Translations under genes and position numbers: made by a program
Assembly: GCA_035516155.1 (NCBI GenBank)
Contig: DATJAP010000043.1
Span: forward strand, 1-20,135
DNA length: 20,135 nucleotides
Reading direction: 5' to 3'
Source of the DNA: JAJYKN01 sp035516155
GTDB lineage: Bacteria; Nitrospirota; UBA9217
In this document: piece after piece, positions 7,389-14,292 of the stretch
Layout: each line of letters opens with the position of its first letter
Position numbering within the stretch: the stretch's first letter is position 1
Notes under the pieces: model-generated
Told to the model about the DNA's origin: nothing
Database searches by the model: none
The model's input: only the letters and a program-made list of their open reading frames with translations

Positions 7389-7669
7389 GGAATCCACCTT
7401 TCAGAAAAATTTCGAATATATGTTTGCGTCCAAAAGTCGTCCGTGGTTCCCCATCGATCGTTAACCATGACCGCAATTTTATTATAGCGCATCCAGCGCA
7501 AAAAGGCCCGAATGCCGTCTTTCGGCCAAGGCTGCTTCTTGTCCCTGAAATCTCCCCTGACTGTGTTACCGTGTTCTGGGCACCGGTATACGTCGCAATC
7601 ACCTTCCTTGAAATCACCATAGTAGGGTAATAGTTTTACTCTAGAAAGAAGGCACAAATTCGTCTTCAC
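7385..7669 (-). CDS. Possible small hypothetical protein overlapping the usp start
   Basis: A 94-codon frame (GTG start) ends in a TGA that overlaps the usp ATG as ATGA, the arrangement of translationally coupled genes. The predicted protein is rich in Trp and charged residues and contains YRCPEHGNTV, loosely like one half of a zinc ribbon. I do not recognise the family. There is no clear ribosome binding site, codon use is not distinctive, and a second frame overlaps it. A chance ORF in the usp leader is at least as likely. Confidence 0.3.
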   Translation of the reverse strand: MKTNLCLLSRVKLLPYYGDFKEGDCDVYRCPEHGNTVRGDFRDKKQPWPKDGIRAFLRWMRYNKIAVMVNDRWGTTDDFWTQTYIRNFSERWIP

Positions 7670-8114
7670 TCCGCGTTACGACGGATATTGTCGTGCCTCG
7701 ATAAAGCCAAACCTTTTGCGAGAAGGGTGCGGAAAGCCACGGGTCTTCTCAACGTGAACAGGAAGAGAGCTGGTGACCGGATAGCTGTGTTCAAACCCGA
7801 AATCGTTGTGGCGGGCCATAAGACCCCGGATATGAAGAACAACCTTTTCTGCCTGACATTCACGATCTCTCCGCATATGACGATTTTCCGGCTTCTTCCA
7901 GGAACGCAGAGGAATTCAGGCAAAGGTACGAACGATGTTTCCGGGGCTCGGTCTTGAAATTATACTGAACCTGGCTTCTGACGCCGTTTTTCTGGGAGCA
8001 AAAAAAGCGGCGTCATACGAAGGCCAGCGAAGGTTCTTCCGGATATGAATTATGAACCAGATACACTTTCAGAATCGCGACGGGGGATGACAAGGTAAAG
8101 GAGCATTCCATTCA
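7670..8114. other. Intergenic region with no confident gene
   Basis: Short open frames exist on both strands, but none has a start signal, a conserved motif or coding-like composition. The only structured element is the inverted repeat at 7979-8015. The region may hold degraded coding sequence. Confidence 0.45.
7979..8015. other. Strong inverted repeat downstream of the acuC-like gene
   Basis: TGACGCCG (7979-7986) pairs with CGGCGTCA (8008-8015). The stem continues through a T tract (7987-7991) against an A tract (8003-8007 with one G-T pair), leaving an 11-base loop. It lies 100 bases past the acuC-like stop. No T-run follows the stem, so the role as terminator is uncertain. Confidence 0.55.
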
Positions 8115-9251
8115 TCAGACAGTTTTGAAACTGTTTAACAGTTTGCTGTTTTGTTGGATATAAGTGATTACCCTTTCAACATCCCCCTTCATTTCCTTTT
8201 TCCTTCTCCCCGTAATCACAAAAGATTCGTCCCGCAGCTTCCTGCCGGAAAAACCTGCGGCGGGATGCTTTCGGAGAAAGTCCTCGGGAATATCTTCCGG
8301 CGCGGCAACGTCGTTTATAATCGCCCAGGCAAGGGTCCATGCACGCGCAACGTTTGTAATGTCGTATCCTCCACCGCCCAAGGCCAGCCACTTCGGAGCC
8401 AGGGTTTTGATCAGGAAAACCATGTTGCAGAAGCCGTTCGTGGTGAGATTTAGATGCGCCAGGGGATCGTTGCGAAATGTATCAACCCCGAGTTGGCTCA
8501 CGACAATGTCCGGCTTGAAGGCTTTAATAAATGGGGGGACTATTTGGGTAAAGGCATAGGTGAAAAGCTCATCGTCCGACTCCGGTGGCAGAGGGACATT
8601 CACACTGTAGCCCTTCCCCGCGCCTGCGCCGGTTTCCTGCTCGAATCCCGAACCGGGGAAAAGCATGAGCCCTGTTTCGTGCAGAGAAATGGTAAGGACC
8701 TGGTCCGTATCATAGAACGCGGCCTGGACGCCGTCACCGTGGTGAGCGTCGATGTCGATATAGGCGACTCTTCTTCCCCTGCTCACCAGCGATTTGATGG
8801 CAATCACGGGATCGTTGATATAACAGAATCCCGACGCATGATCGGCCATGGCATGATGGAGTCCGCCCGCGATATTGAATGCTACCTCCACTTCCCCGCT
8901 GTCCACGAGTTCGGCCGCCCTGAGCGACGCGCCGGCAACAAGCAGTGATCCGTCAAACACCCCCCGGAACACCGGATTATCACCGGGCCCGAGCCCGAAA
9001 AGATCGGCGCCCGCAATATGCCGGCCGCTGTTGGACCTTCGCAGTATGTCGATATATTCACGGGTATGATAGGTCAGCAGGTCATCGATACGCGCCGGAG
9101 AAGGCTCGACCAGCCGATGATCGGAAGGATGGAGCAGGCCGCAGGCTTTGATCAGTTCATAGGTAACCTTCAGGCGGACAAGTTTCAGGGGGTGAGCGGA
9201 GCCATAATCGAATCGAGCGAAGTCGTTGGAGTAGATGAAGGCTGTCTTCAT
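8115..9251 (-). CDS. Histone deacetylase-family protein, AcuC-like
   Basis: This 378-residue protein belongs to the zinc-dependent arginase/deacetylase fold. Bacterial AcuC relatives remove acetyl groups from lysines such as that of acetyl-CoA synthetase, or act on acetylpolyamines. The charge-relay pair is His132-His133 in GGLHHA. The zinc ligands are Asp168 and His170 in YIDIDAHHGDG and Asp257 in QLGVDTFRNDPLA. The transition-state tyrosine is Tyr296 in LALGGGGYD. All catalytic residues are therefore present. It starts 22 bases after the stop of the metallo-beta-lactamase-fold gene and has no clear ribosome binding site of its own, suggesting operon-coupled expression. The true substrate cannot be read from sequence. 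Assignment to the family is firm; acuC as a functional name is not. Confidence 0.9.
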   Translation of the reverse strand: MKTAFIYSNDFARFDYGSAHPLKLVRLKVTYELIKACGLLHPSDHRLVEPSPARIDDLLTYHTREYIDILRRSNSGRHIAGADLFGLGPGDNPVFRGVFDGSLLVAGASLRAAELVDSGEVEVAFNIAGGLHHAMADHASGFCYINDPVIAIKSLVSRGRRVAYIDIDAHHGDGVQAAFYDTDQVLTISLHETGLMLFPGSGFEQETGAGAGKGYSVNVPLPPESDDELFTYAFTQIVPPFIKAFKPDIVVSQLGVDTFRNDPLAHLNLTTNGFCNMVFLIKTLAPKWLALGGGGYDITNVARAWTLAWAIINDVAAPEDIPEDFLRKHPAAGFSGRKLRDESFVITGRRKKEMKGDVERVITYIQQNSKLLNSFKTV

Positions 9252-9273
9252 AATGCATTTACAACGTTTGCTG

Positions 9274-10005
9274 TTATTGCATCTTCCTTATGCGCACTTC
9301 AATTTCCTTGTTGTCTTTCAGCAACGCAACGATCCGTGATGTTTCGGTATCTCCAAAGTGATACGGATACAATCTTTTCGGTTTGAACGCCTGCGCGGCC
9401 TCGGCGACCATCTCGAAAGACATGGTATAGGGCAGGTTCATCGGCAGGAATGCGATATCGATGTTCTTTAAGGCCTTCATCTCAAGTGTGTTTTCCGTAT
9501 CTCCAGCGATATATATCCTCTTGTCCGCGCACGTCAGCACGTAGCCGTTCCCCTGGCCTTTGGGATGAAAAGGCTGCCCGTTCTCTCGCTTATGAAGAAG
9601 ATTGTAGGCGGGCACGGCCTCGATTGCGATTCCCGCGACTGTCTTACTATCGCCGTTCTTCATAACCAAACCGCCGGACAGTTTCTCCGCACATTTTTCG
9701 GTAAGCACAACCTTTGTGTCTTTGGTCCGGATGAGCTCAATCGCTGCGAGATCGAGATGGTCTTGGTGCTCATGGGTGATGAGAAGCAGGTCGGCTTTCG
9801 GCAGCCTCGAGTAGTCTGCAAGTTTACTGAAGGGATCGATATGGATATTCTTGTCGTCGAATTTCAACATGAGCGATCCATGGCCGATGAAGGTTATTGC
9901 GAGATTACCGCATGATGTTTTGATCACATCCGTTTCGAATCCCTCCTGGGCTGAGGCTGGAAGGGCGAGAAGTGCAAACAACATGGCGGGCTGGATGGAA
10001 ATCAT
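9274..10005 (-). CDS. Exported metallo-beta-lactamase-fold hydrolase
   Basis: From the ATG at 10005 the protein has 243 residues and opens with a signal peptide (MISIQPAMLFALLALPASAQ), so it is probably periplasmic. The metal motif THEHQDHLD supplies His78, His80, Asp82 and His83. AGDTEN gives the bridging Asp, and YPYHFGD the last His. The pattern is that of the UlaG/COG2220-like branch, whose members hydrolyse varied esters and lactones; the substrate is unknown. GGAG lies about nine bases before the chosen ATG; an upstream extension of the frame would overlap the preceding gene and hide the signal peptide. It lies between the four-cysteine protein (19 bases upstream) and the AcuC-like gene (22 bases downstream), probably as one transcript. 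Confidence 0.85.
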   Translation of the reverse strand: MISIQPAMLFALLALPASAQEGFETDVIKTSCGNLAITFIGHGSLMLKFDDKNIHIDPFSKLADYSRLPKADLLLITHEHQDHLDLAAIELIRTKDTKVVLTEKCAEKLSGGLVMKNGDSKTVAGIAIEAVPAYNLLHKRENGQPFHPKGQGNGYVLTCADKRIYIAGDTENTLEMKALKNIDIAFLPMNLPYTMSFEMVAEAAQAFKPKRLYPYHFGDTETSRIVALLKDNKEIEVRIRKMQ

Positions 10006-10024
10006 AAAAAAATCTCCAACGCAT

Positions 10025-10330
10025 TTACTCAAAACACTCCATATTCCGCTGTTTTCCGAACTCCGCATGGCGCTTCTCGCACCAGACATGGCCGATCTGC
10101 GGCGCTTCGCCTGATGGTTTGGTCAATTTCGCTTTCTTGCAGTCGAGACAGTGCCTTGCAGGCCTGCTGGCAGGCGGCGTAAAACACTGTATGGAGCGGT
10201 GCTTGGCCATCTGAATGCCCCGTTGAGCGCACCACACCGTATTCGGAGAAGGATGCTGTCCGCCGGGTTTGGTCTCGTGACCATATTTACATGTGCCGCA
10301 GGTATTGGCCATTTTTACGAATTCTGGCAT
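10025..10330 (-). CDS. Small protein with two identical-spacing four-cysteine modules
   Basis: I do not recognise this 101-residue protein, but its architecture is clear. Two modules repeat with an exact 50-residue period: Cys11/14/34/49 and Cys61/64/84/99, each C-x2-C-x19-C-x14-C. TKPGG/TKPSG, VWC and CF recur at matching positions. The spacing suggests one zinc or other metal per module. The protein is basic and lacks a signal peptide or membrane segment. The start may be Met1 (10330) or Met7 (10312); neither has a good ribosome binding site, and a weak promoter-like pair (TTGACA at 10344-10349) would favour the shorter form. It is first in a compact cassette with the exported MBL-fold protein and the AcuC-like deacetylase. 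Confidence 0.75.
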   Translation of the reverse strand: MPEFVKMANTCGTCKYGHETKPGGQHPSPNTVWCAQRGIQMAKHRSIQCFTPPASRPARHCLDCKKAKLTKPSGEAPQIGHVWCEKRHAEFGKQRNMECFE

Positions 10331-10478
10331 AGGCCTGTTGTTCTGTCAAGAGGAAACGGTAATGCCGGATGCTCTGCAACGAAATAAAGAACAATGTTAT
10401 CATGACCCAATATTATCTACGGCTTGGTTGCGTTTTTTCAGGATTGAACGTTCGTGAACTACGATGACATTCCGGACG

Positions 10479-10513
10479 AAAAAAAGGCCGAAAGGAATAA
10501 ATCCCTCCGGCCT
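10479..10513 (-). terminator. Terminator of groES-groL
   Basis: On the - strand AGGCCGGAGGG pairs imperfectly with CCTTTCGGCCT, followed by a run of seven T. It lies about 35 bases after the groL stop codon. Confidence 0.85.
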
Positions 10514-10546
10514 CTGTGCATTTCCTCGTGAAAGGAAACTGTATTC

Positions 10547-12193
10547 TTAGTACATTCCGCCCATGCCACCCATGCCGCCCATGCCGCCGGGCATCGGGGG
10601 CATTCCTGCGCCCTTCTCTTCCGGAATGTCAGTGATCATGACTTCCGTCGTAAGCATGAGGCTCGCCACGGAGGAGGCGTTTTGGAGCGCTGACCGGGTT
10701 ACCTTGGTCGGGTCGATGATGCCCGCCTGGAGCATGTCTACATACTCTTCCTTCTGGGCATCGAACCCGAAATTCAGTTTGTCGCTGGACTTGACCTTGT
10801 CCACAATCACTGACGGCTCGAGGCCTGCATTGTTCACGATCTGGCGAATCGGTTCTTCGAGAGCCTTTTTTACGATATTGACGCCAATCTGCTCGTCGCC
10901 GCTGAGCTTCATCTTTTCCAGCACTGGGATACAGCGGATCAGCGCAACACCGCCCCCTGCCACGATGCCCTCTTCCATGGCCGCGCGAGTCGCATGAAGT
11001 GCGTCCTCGACGCGTGCCTTTTTCTCTTTCATCTCGGTCTCGGTTGCTGCGCCCACGTTGATGACCGCAACGCCACCCACGATCTTGGCGAGCCGCTCCT
11101 GGAGCTTCTCTTTATCGTAATCCGAGGTTGTTTCGGCAACCTGGGCCTTGATCTGCTTCACGCGGCCCTGGATTGCTTCATTCTTTCCTGCGCCTTCAAC
11201 AATTGTGGTGTTGTCCTTGTCCACGGTGATCTTCTTAGCGCGGCCGAGGTCGTTAATCTTCACGTTCTCGAGCTTGAGGCCGATGTCCTCGGAGATCACC
11301 TGGCCTCCCGTGAGGATCGCGATATCCTCGAGCATGGCCTTACGGCGGTCGCCGAACCCGGGCGCCTTTACGGCGCAGACCTGCAGCGTACCGCGCAGCT
11401 TATTCACCACAAGCGTTGCCAAGGCCTCGCCCTCGACATCCTCGGCGATAATCACCATAGGCGCGCCCATCTTGGCAGTCTGTTCGAGGATCGGGAGCAG
11501 GTCCTTCATGCTCGAAATCTTCTTTTCGGACAGGAGGATAAAGGCATTCTCAAGAACAGCCTCCATCTTCTCGGCGTTGGTCACGAAGTAGGGCGAGATG
11601 TAGCCGCGGTCGAACTGCATACCCTCGACCACGTCTAGGCTGGTACCCATGCTCTTTGCCTCTTCCACGGTGATGACGCCGTCCTTGCCAACCTTGTCCA
11701 CGGCCTCGGCGATCAGGTCGCCGATCGTCGCATCGCTGTTCGCGGAGATGCTGCCGACCTGGGAGATCTCCTTTTTGTCAAGGACGGGCTTGGAGTTCTT
11801 CTTGAGGTTCTCGATGACTGCATCAACAGCCTTCTCGATGCCACGCTTCAGATCCATGGGATTCGCGCCGGCTGTCACGTTTTTGATGCCTTCGCGGTAA
11901 ATGGCCTGGGCCAGCACCGTCGCGGTCGTGGTTCCATCACCGGCCACGTCCGAGGTCTTGGACGCCACTTCGCGCACGAGTTGCGCGCCCATGTTCTCGT
12001 AGGCGTCCTTCAGCTCCACTTCCTTTGCTACGGACACGCCGTCCTTCGTGATCGTCGGCGCCCCGAATTTCTTGTCGATCATGACGTTGCGGCCTTTGGG
12101 TCCCAACGTCGCCTTCACGGCGTCCGTCAGAACATTCACGCCCTTCAGGATTGATGCACGCGCATCCTGGTCAAACATCAGCTGCTTTGCCAT
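10547..12193 (-). CDS. groL: Chaperonin GroEL, 60 kDa
   Basis: GroEL forms the double-ring ATP-driven folding chamber of the cytoplasm. The 548 residues match the normal length. Conserved blocks include TLGPKGRNVMIDKKFGAP (ATP site), VAGDGTTTATVLAQAI with its catalytic-loop Asp, RGYISPYFVTN, GAGKNEAIQGRVKQI, EEGIVAGGGVALI and the methionine-glycine C-terminal tail (GGMGGMGGMGGMY). A GAGGAGG site precedes the ATG. It follows groES by 69 bases, with no internal terminator, so both are made from the CIRCE-controlled promoter. Nothing is unusual in the sequence. Confidence 0.99.
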   Translation of the reverse strand: MAKQLMFDQDARASILKGVNVLTDAVKATLGPKGRNVMIDKKFGAPTITKDGVSVAKEVELKDAYENMGAQLVREVASKTSDVAGDGTTTATVLAQAIYREGIKNVTAGANPMDLKRGIEKAVDAVIENLKKNSKPVLDKKEISQVGSISANSDATIGDLIAEAVDKVGKDGVITVEEAKSMGTSLDVVEGMQFDRGYISPYFVTNAEKMEAVLENAFILLSEKKISSMKDLLPILEQTAKMGAPMVIIAEDVEGEALATLVVNKLRGTLQVCAVKAPGFGDRRKAMLEDIAILTGGQVISEDIGLKLENVKINDLGRAKKITVDKDNTTIVEGAGKNEAIQGRVKQIKAQVAETTSDYDKEKLQERLAKIVGGVAVINVGAATETEMKEKKARVEDALHATRAAMEEGIVAGGGVALIRCIPVLEKMKLSGDEQIGVNIVKKALEEPIRQIVNNAGLEPSVIVDKVKSSDKLNFGFDAQKEEYVDMLQAGIIDPTKVTRSALQNASSVASLMLTTEVMITDIPEEKGAGMPPMPGGMGGMGGMGGMY

Positions 12194-12262
12194 TTTTTTC
12201 CTCCTCGGGAATTCTTTGATATCGTTAATTACGTTTTCTTGATGCCGATGATTATGAGGAAC

Positions 12263-12529
12263 CTAGCTCAGAACTCCGAGCACGTCCTCTTCTTTTACGA
12301 TGAGGTACTCGACATTGTCGAGATTTATTTTGGATCCCGAATAGCGGTCAAAGAGAATCTTGTCTCCCACCTTAAGGGACTTCACATCATCGCCCACTGC
12401 CTCGACTTTGCCGCTCTGCGGCTTTTCCTTGGCAGTATCAGGAATGTAAAGACCTCCTGCAGTCTTCTCCAACTCCGCCGTATAGCTTACAAACACCCGG
12501 TCCTTCAATGGTTTAAATTTGACGCTCAT
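12263..12529 (-). CDS. groES: Co-chaperonin GroES, 10 kDa
   Basis: GroES caps the GroEL ring. The 88-residue protein starts MSVKFKPLKDRVFV, has the mobile loop TAGGLYIPDTAKEKPQ that docks on GroEL, and GDKILFDRYSGSKI in the second half of the barrel. It is a little shorter than E. coli GroES (97) because of a compact C-terminus. A strong AAGGAG lies about ten bases before the ATG. It is first in the groES-groL operon and lies just downstream of a perfect CIRCE element. Confidence 0.98.
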   Translation of the reverse strand: MSVKFKPLKDRVFVSYTAELEKTAGGLYIPDTAKEKPQSGKVEAVGDDVKSLKVGDKILFDRYSGSKINLDNVEYLIVKEEDVLGVLS

Positions 12530-12563
12530 ACATTCAACTCCTTTCTGTGAGTTAATATTTATA

Positions 12564-12592
12564 ATTATACCAGAGTATTAGCACTCCTTCAA
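12564..12592 (-). promoter_or_regulatory. Second predicted groES promoter (CIRCE inside the promoter)
   Basis: On the - strand TTGAAG (12587-12592) and a perfect TATAAT (12564-12569) are 17 bp apart. The -35 lies in the CIRCE spacer and the spacer covers one CIRCE arm, so HrcA binding would block polymerase directly. Confidence 0.5.
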
Positions 12593-12604
12593 GGCGAGTG
12601 CTAA
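12578..12604 (-). promoter_or_regulatory. CIRCE operator (HrcA binding site)
   Basis: TTAGCACTC - nine bases - GAGTGCTAA is a perfect match to the CIRCE consensus. It lies 49 bases upstream of the groES start codon. HrcA repression, relieved on heat shock when GroEL is titrated by unfolded protein, is the established mechanism. An hrcA gene is therefore expected elsewhere in the genome. Confidence 0.97.
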
Positions 12605-12631
12605 TATATTTCCCAGACAGTAAAAAAGCAA
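12603..12631 (-). promoter_or_regulatory. First predicted groES promoter (CIRCE at the start site)
   Basis: On the - strand TTGCTT (12626-12631) and TATATT (12603-12608) are 17 bp apart. The -10 runs into the CIRCE element, which therefore covers the start site, the most common CIRCE arrangement. Confidence 0.6.
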
Positions 12632-12645
12632 CCCCTATTTTCGGT

Positions 12646-12693
12646 TAATTTTGGTAAAATTTAGTAGATTTAAGCTAATTTTAGCAGAATTTA
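12646..12693. repeat. Two AT-rich 18-bp direct repeats upstream of groES
   Basis: TAATTTTGGTAAAATTTA (12646-12663) and TAATTTTAGCAGAATTTA (12676-12693) agree at 15 of 18 positions with a 30-bp period. They lie just upstream of the predicted -35 of groES and could be UP-element-like or a second regulator's site. Confidence 0.5.
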
Positions 12694-12718
12694 AAGATTA
12701 TCTAAATACTTTGATAAA

Positions 12719-12755
12719 ATAATAAAAGCAGGACTGATTGTCCTGCTTTTATTAT
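12719..12755 (-). terminator. Terminator of the ftsEX-envC-ctpA operon
   Basis: A perfect 15-bp stem (ATAATAAAAGCAGGA with TCCTGCTTTTATTAT) closes a seven-base loop, with A/T tracts on both sides so that it can act in both directions. It lies 46 bases after the ctpA stop and insulates the operon from the groES promoter. Confidence 0.85.
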
Positions 12756-12800
12756 GGTTTAATGCCCTAATAATCAAGAAAAAGGCGCTTATATCCCTAA

Positions 12801-14195
12801 TTATTCGTGTGACTTCACTTTTTCATCTTTCTTTGCTGCAAGGGGTATCGACTTGAAAACGTCTGATGCCACAACCGCTGGCGTCAGAATTTCAATTGCC
12901 TTCTGGAGCTGGATATCATCCTTATCGTCTTTCGGCAACGTCTCCAGCGTGAAGTCTTCCTCTTCCGCGGGCTTTTCTTTAATCTTGTCTTCTTTCACTG
13001 TGTCATTTTTCAAGTGATGTTCGAGGTCTTTCTCTCGAACCACCATGTGAACAGAATCGCCATTTTTCACCTCCTTGACCGCTGGAAGCTTCACTTCGAT
13101 ATCCGGCGTAATACCCACATTCTGGATCGAGCGCCCGCTCGGTGTATAATACTTTGCCGTCGTAAGCCGGAGGCCGCCACCGCCTTCGAGCGGGAACACA
13201 GTCTGGACCGATCCCTTGCCGAAGGTCTGCGTCCCCACGATGAGCGCGCGTTTGGCATCCTGAAGCGCGCCCGATACGATTTCCGATGCGCTTGCGCTGC
13301 CTGTGTTTACCAGCACGACGAGGGGATAATTCCGGGGCGTTTCCGTGCTCGTTGTCAGGAAGTCCTTTCGATCAGCCTTCTGTCTGCCCTGCAGGTACAC
13401 CACAAGGCTGTCCTTGGGCAGGAACTTGCTGCTCACGTCCACCGACGCGTCGAGGAGCCCGCCTGGATCGTTTCGCAAGTCGAGAACCAGCTTTTTGATA
13501 CCTTTGGCCTCGAGGCCTTCCAGAGCCTTTTCCAGTTCCTCGGTAGTCTGCCCCTGAAATTGGATGATCTTCACATATCCAATAGAGTCGTTGAGCATCC
13601 GGGATTTCACGCTCGCGACCTTAATAACGTCGCGGATGATCTTAAACTCCTTCGGCTTATCCCAACCGTCGCGAAGTATCAGCAGGCTAACCGGCGTGCC
13701 CCGGGGACCGCGCATCTTGTCCACAGCCTGTTCGATCGAGATGTCCTTGGTCCATTCGTCGTTGATCTTGAGAATCTTGTCGCCCGCGGCGAGGCCGGCT
13801 CGGAAGCCGGGCGTATCCTCGATCGGGGCGATGATCATAAGCTGCTGGTTTTTGATTCCAATCTGGATGCCGACGCCCGTGAACTCACCCCTAATATCCA
13901 CGTTCATCTCTTTGAACTGCTGCTCGTTCATAAATGAGGAGTGCGGGTCCAGACTGGCAACCATGCCCCGAATAGCGCCCTCGATAAGCTCCCGGTTGTC
14001 GGGATTTTCGACATAATTACGCTTCACGATCTCGAGGGCCTGCGTGAAGGACTTCAGTTCTTCGTAAGTATCCGGCTTGGCCTGAACCATCTGCTGACCG
14101 ATTACCATTCCCGTCAACAGGATCACCAGCGCGGCAATGATAAACTTCCTTTTGTTGATTCGTATCATATCGACATCCTCCGCTTCGTTCTGCAT
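12801..14195 (-). CDS. ctpA: C-terminal processing protease, S41 family
   Basis: CtpA-type proteases cleave periplasmic proteins at their C-termini; in several Gram-negatives they control cell-wall hydrolases. From the ATG at 14195 the protein has 464 residues. A membrane anchor or signal (FIIAALVILLTGMVIG) follows a short basic N-terminus. A PDZ domain lies at about 100-175 (GVGIQI, APIEDTPGFRAGLAAGDKI). In the protease core the nucleophile Ser302 is in GSASASEI and the general base Lys327 in FGKGSVQ, 25 residues apart as in the family. After the core a lysine/glutamate-rich linker (about 395-425) precedes a helical end. AGGAGAG supports 14195; a second ATG at 14168 with GGAGG is also possible. 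It is last in the ftsE-ftsX-envC-ctpA operon. Confidence 0.95.
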   Translation of the reverse strand: MQNEAEDVDMIRINKRKFIIAALVILLTGMVIGQQMVQAKPDTYEELKSFTQALEIVKRNYVENPDNRELIEGAIRGMVASLDPHSSFMNEQQFKEMNVDIRGEFTGVGIQIGIKNQQLMIIAPIEDTPGFRAGLAAGDKILKINDEWTKDISIEQAVDKMRGPRGTPVSLLILRDGWDKPKEFKIIRDVIKVASVKSRMLNDSIGYVKIIQFQGQTTEELEKALEGLEAKGIKKLVLDLRNDPGGLLDASVDVSSKFLPKDSLVVYLQGRQKADRKDFLTTSTETPRNYPLVVLVNTGSASASEIVSGALQDAKRALIVGTQTFGKGSVQTVFPLEGGGGLRLTTAKYYTPSGRSIQNVGITPDIEVKLPAVKEVKNGDSVHMVVREKDLEHHLKNDTVKEDKIKEKPAEEEDFTLETLPKDDKDDIQLQKAIEILTPAVVASDVFKSIPLAAKKDEKVKSHE

Positions 14196-14292
14196 TGGTA
14201 CTCTCCTGGAAGAATATAAGCAGAATAAAAATATATATGAAAATATCACGACTGCACGAAAATTGCAAAAATAAATTCTTTTTCGCCGTGCT

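Noticed and set aside
7666..7923. - strand frame containing GEIVNVRQKRLFF, reminiscent of a PilZ-domain strand
   Set aside because: The likeness is a dozen residues only, the RxxxR and D/NxSxxG motifs are missing, and no start signal exists. A decayed PilZ gene cannot be shown.
10994..11638. Long open frame antisense to groL (214 codons)
   Set aside because: It is a mirror of the strongly codon-biased groL frame; no start signal and no recognisable motif.
13014..13937. Long open frame antisense to ctpA (307 codons)
   Set aside because: The opposite strand encodes a protease with all catalytic residues; the antisense product is His/Arg-rich without domain features.
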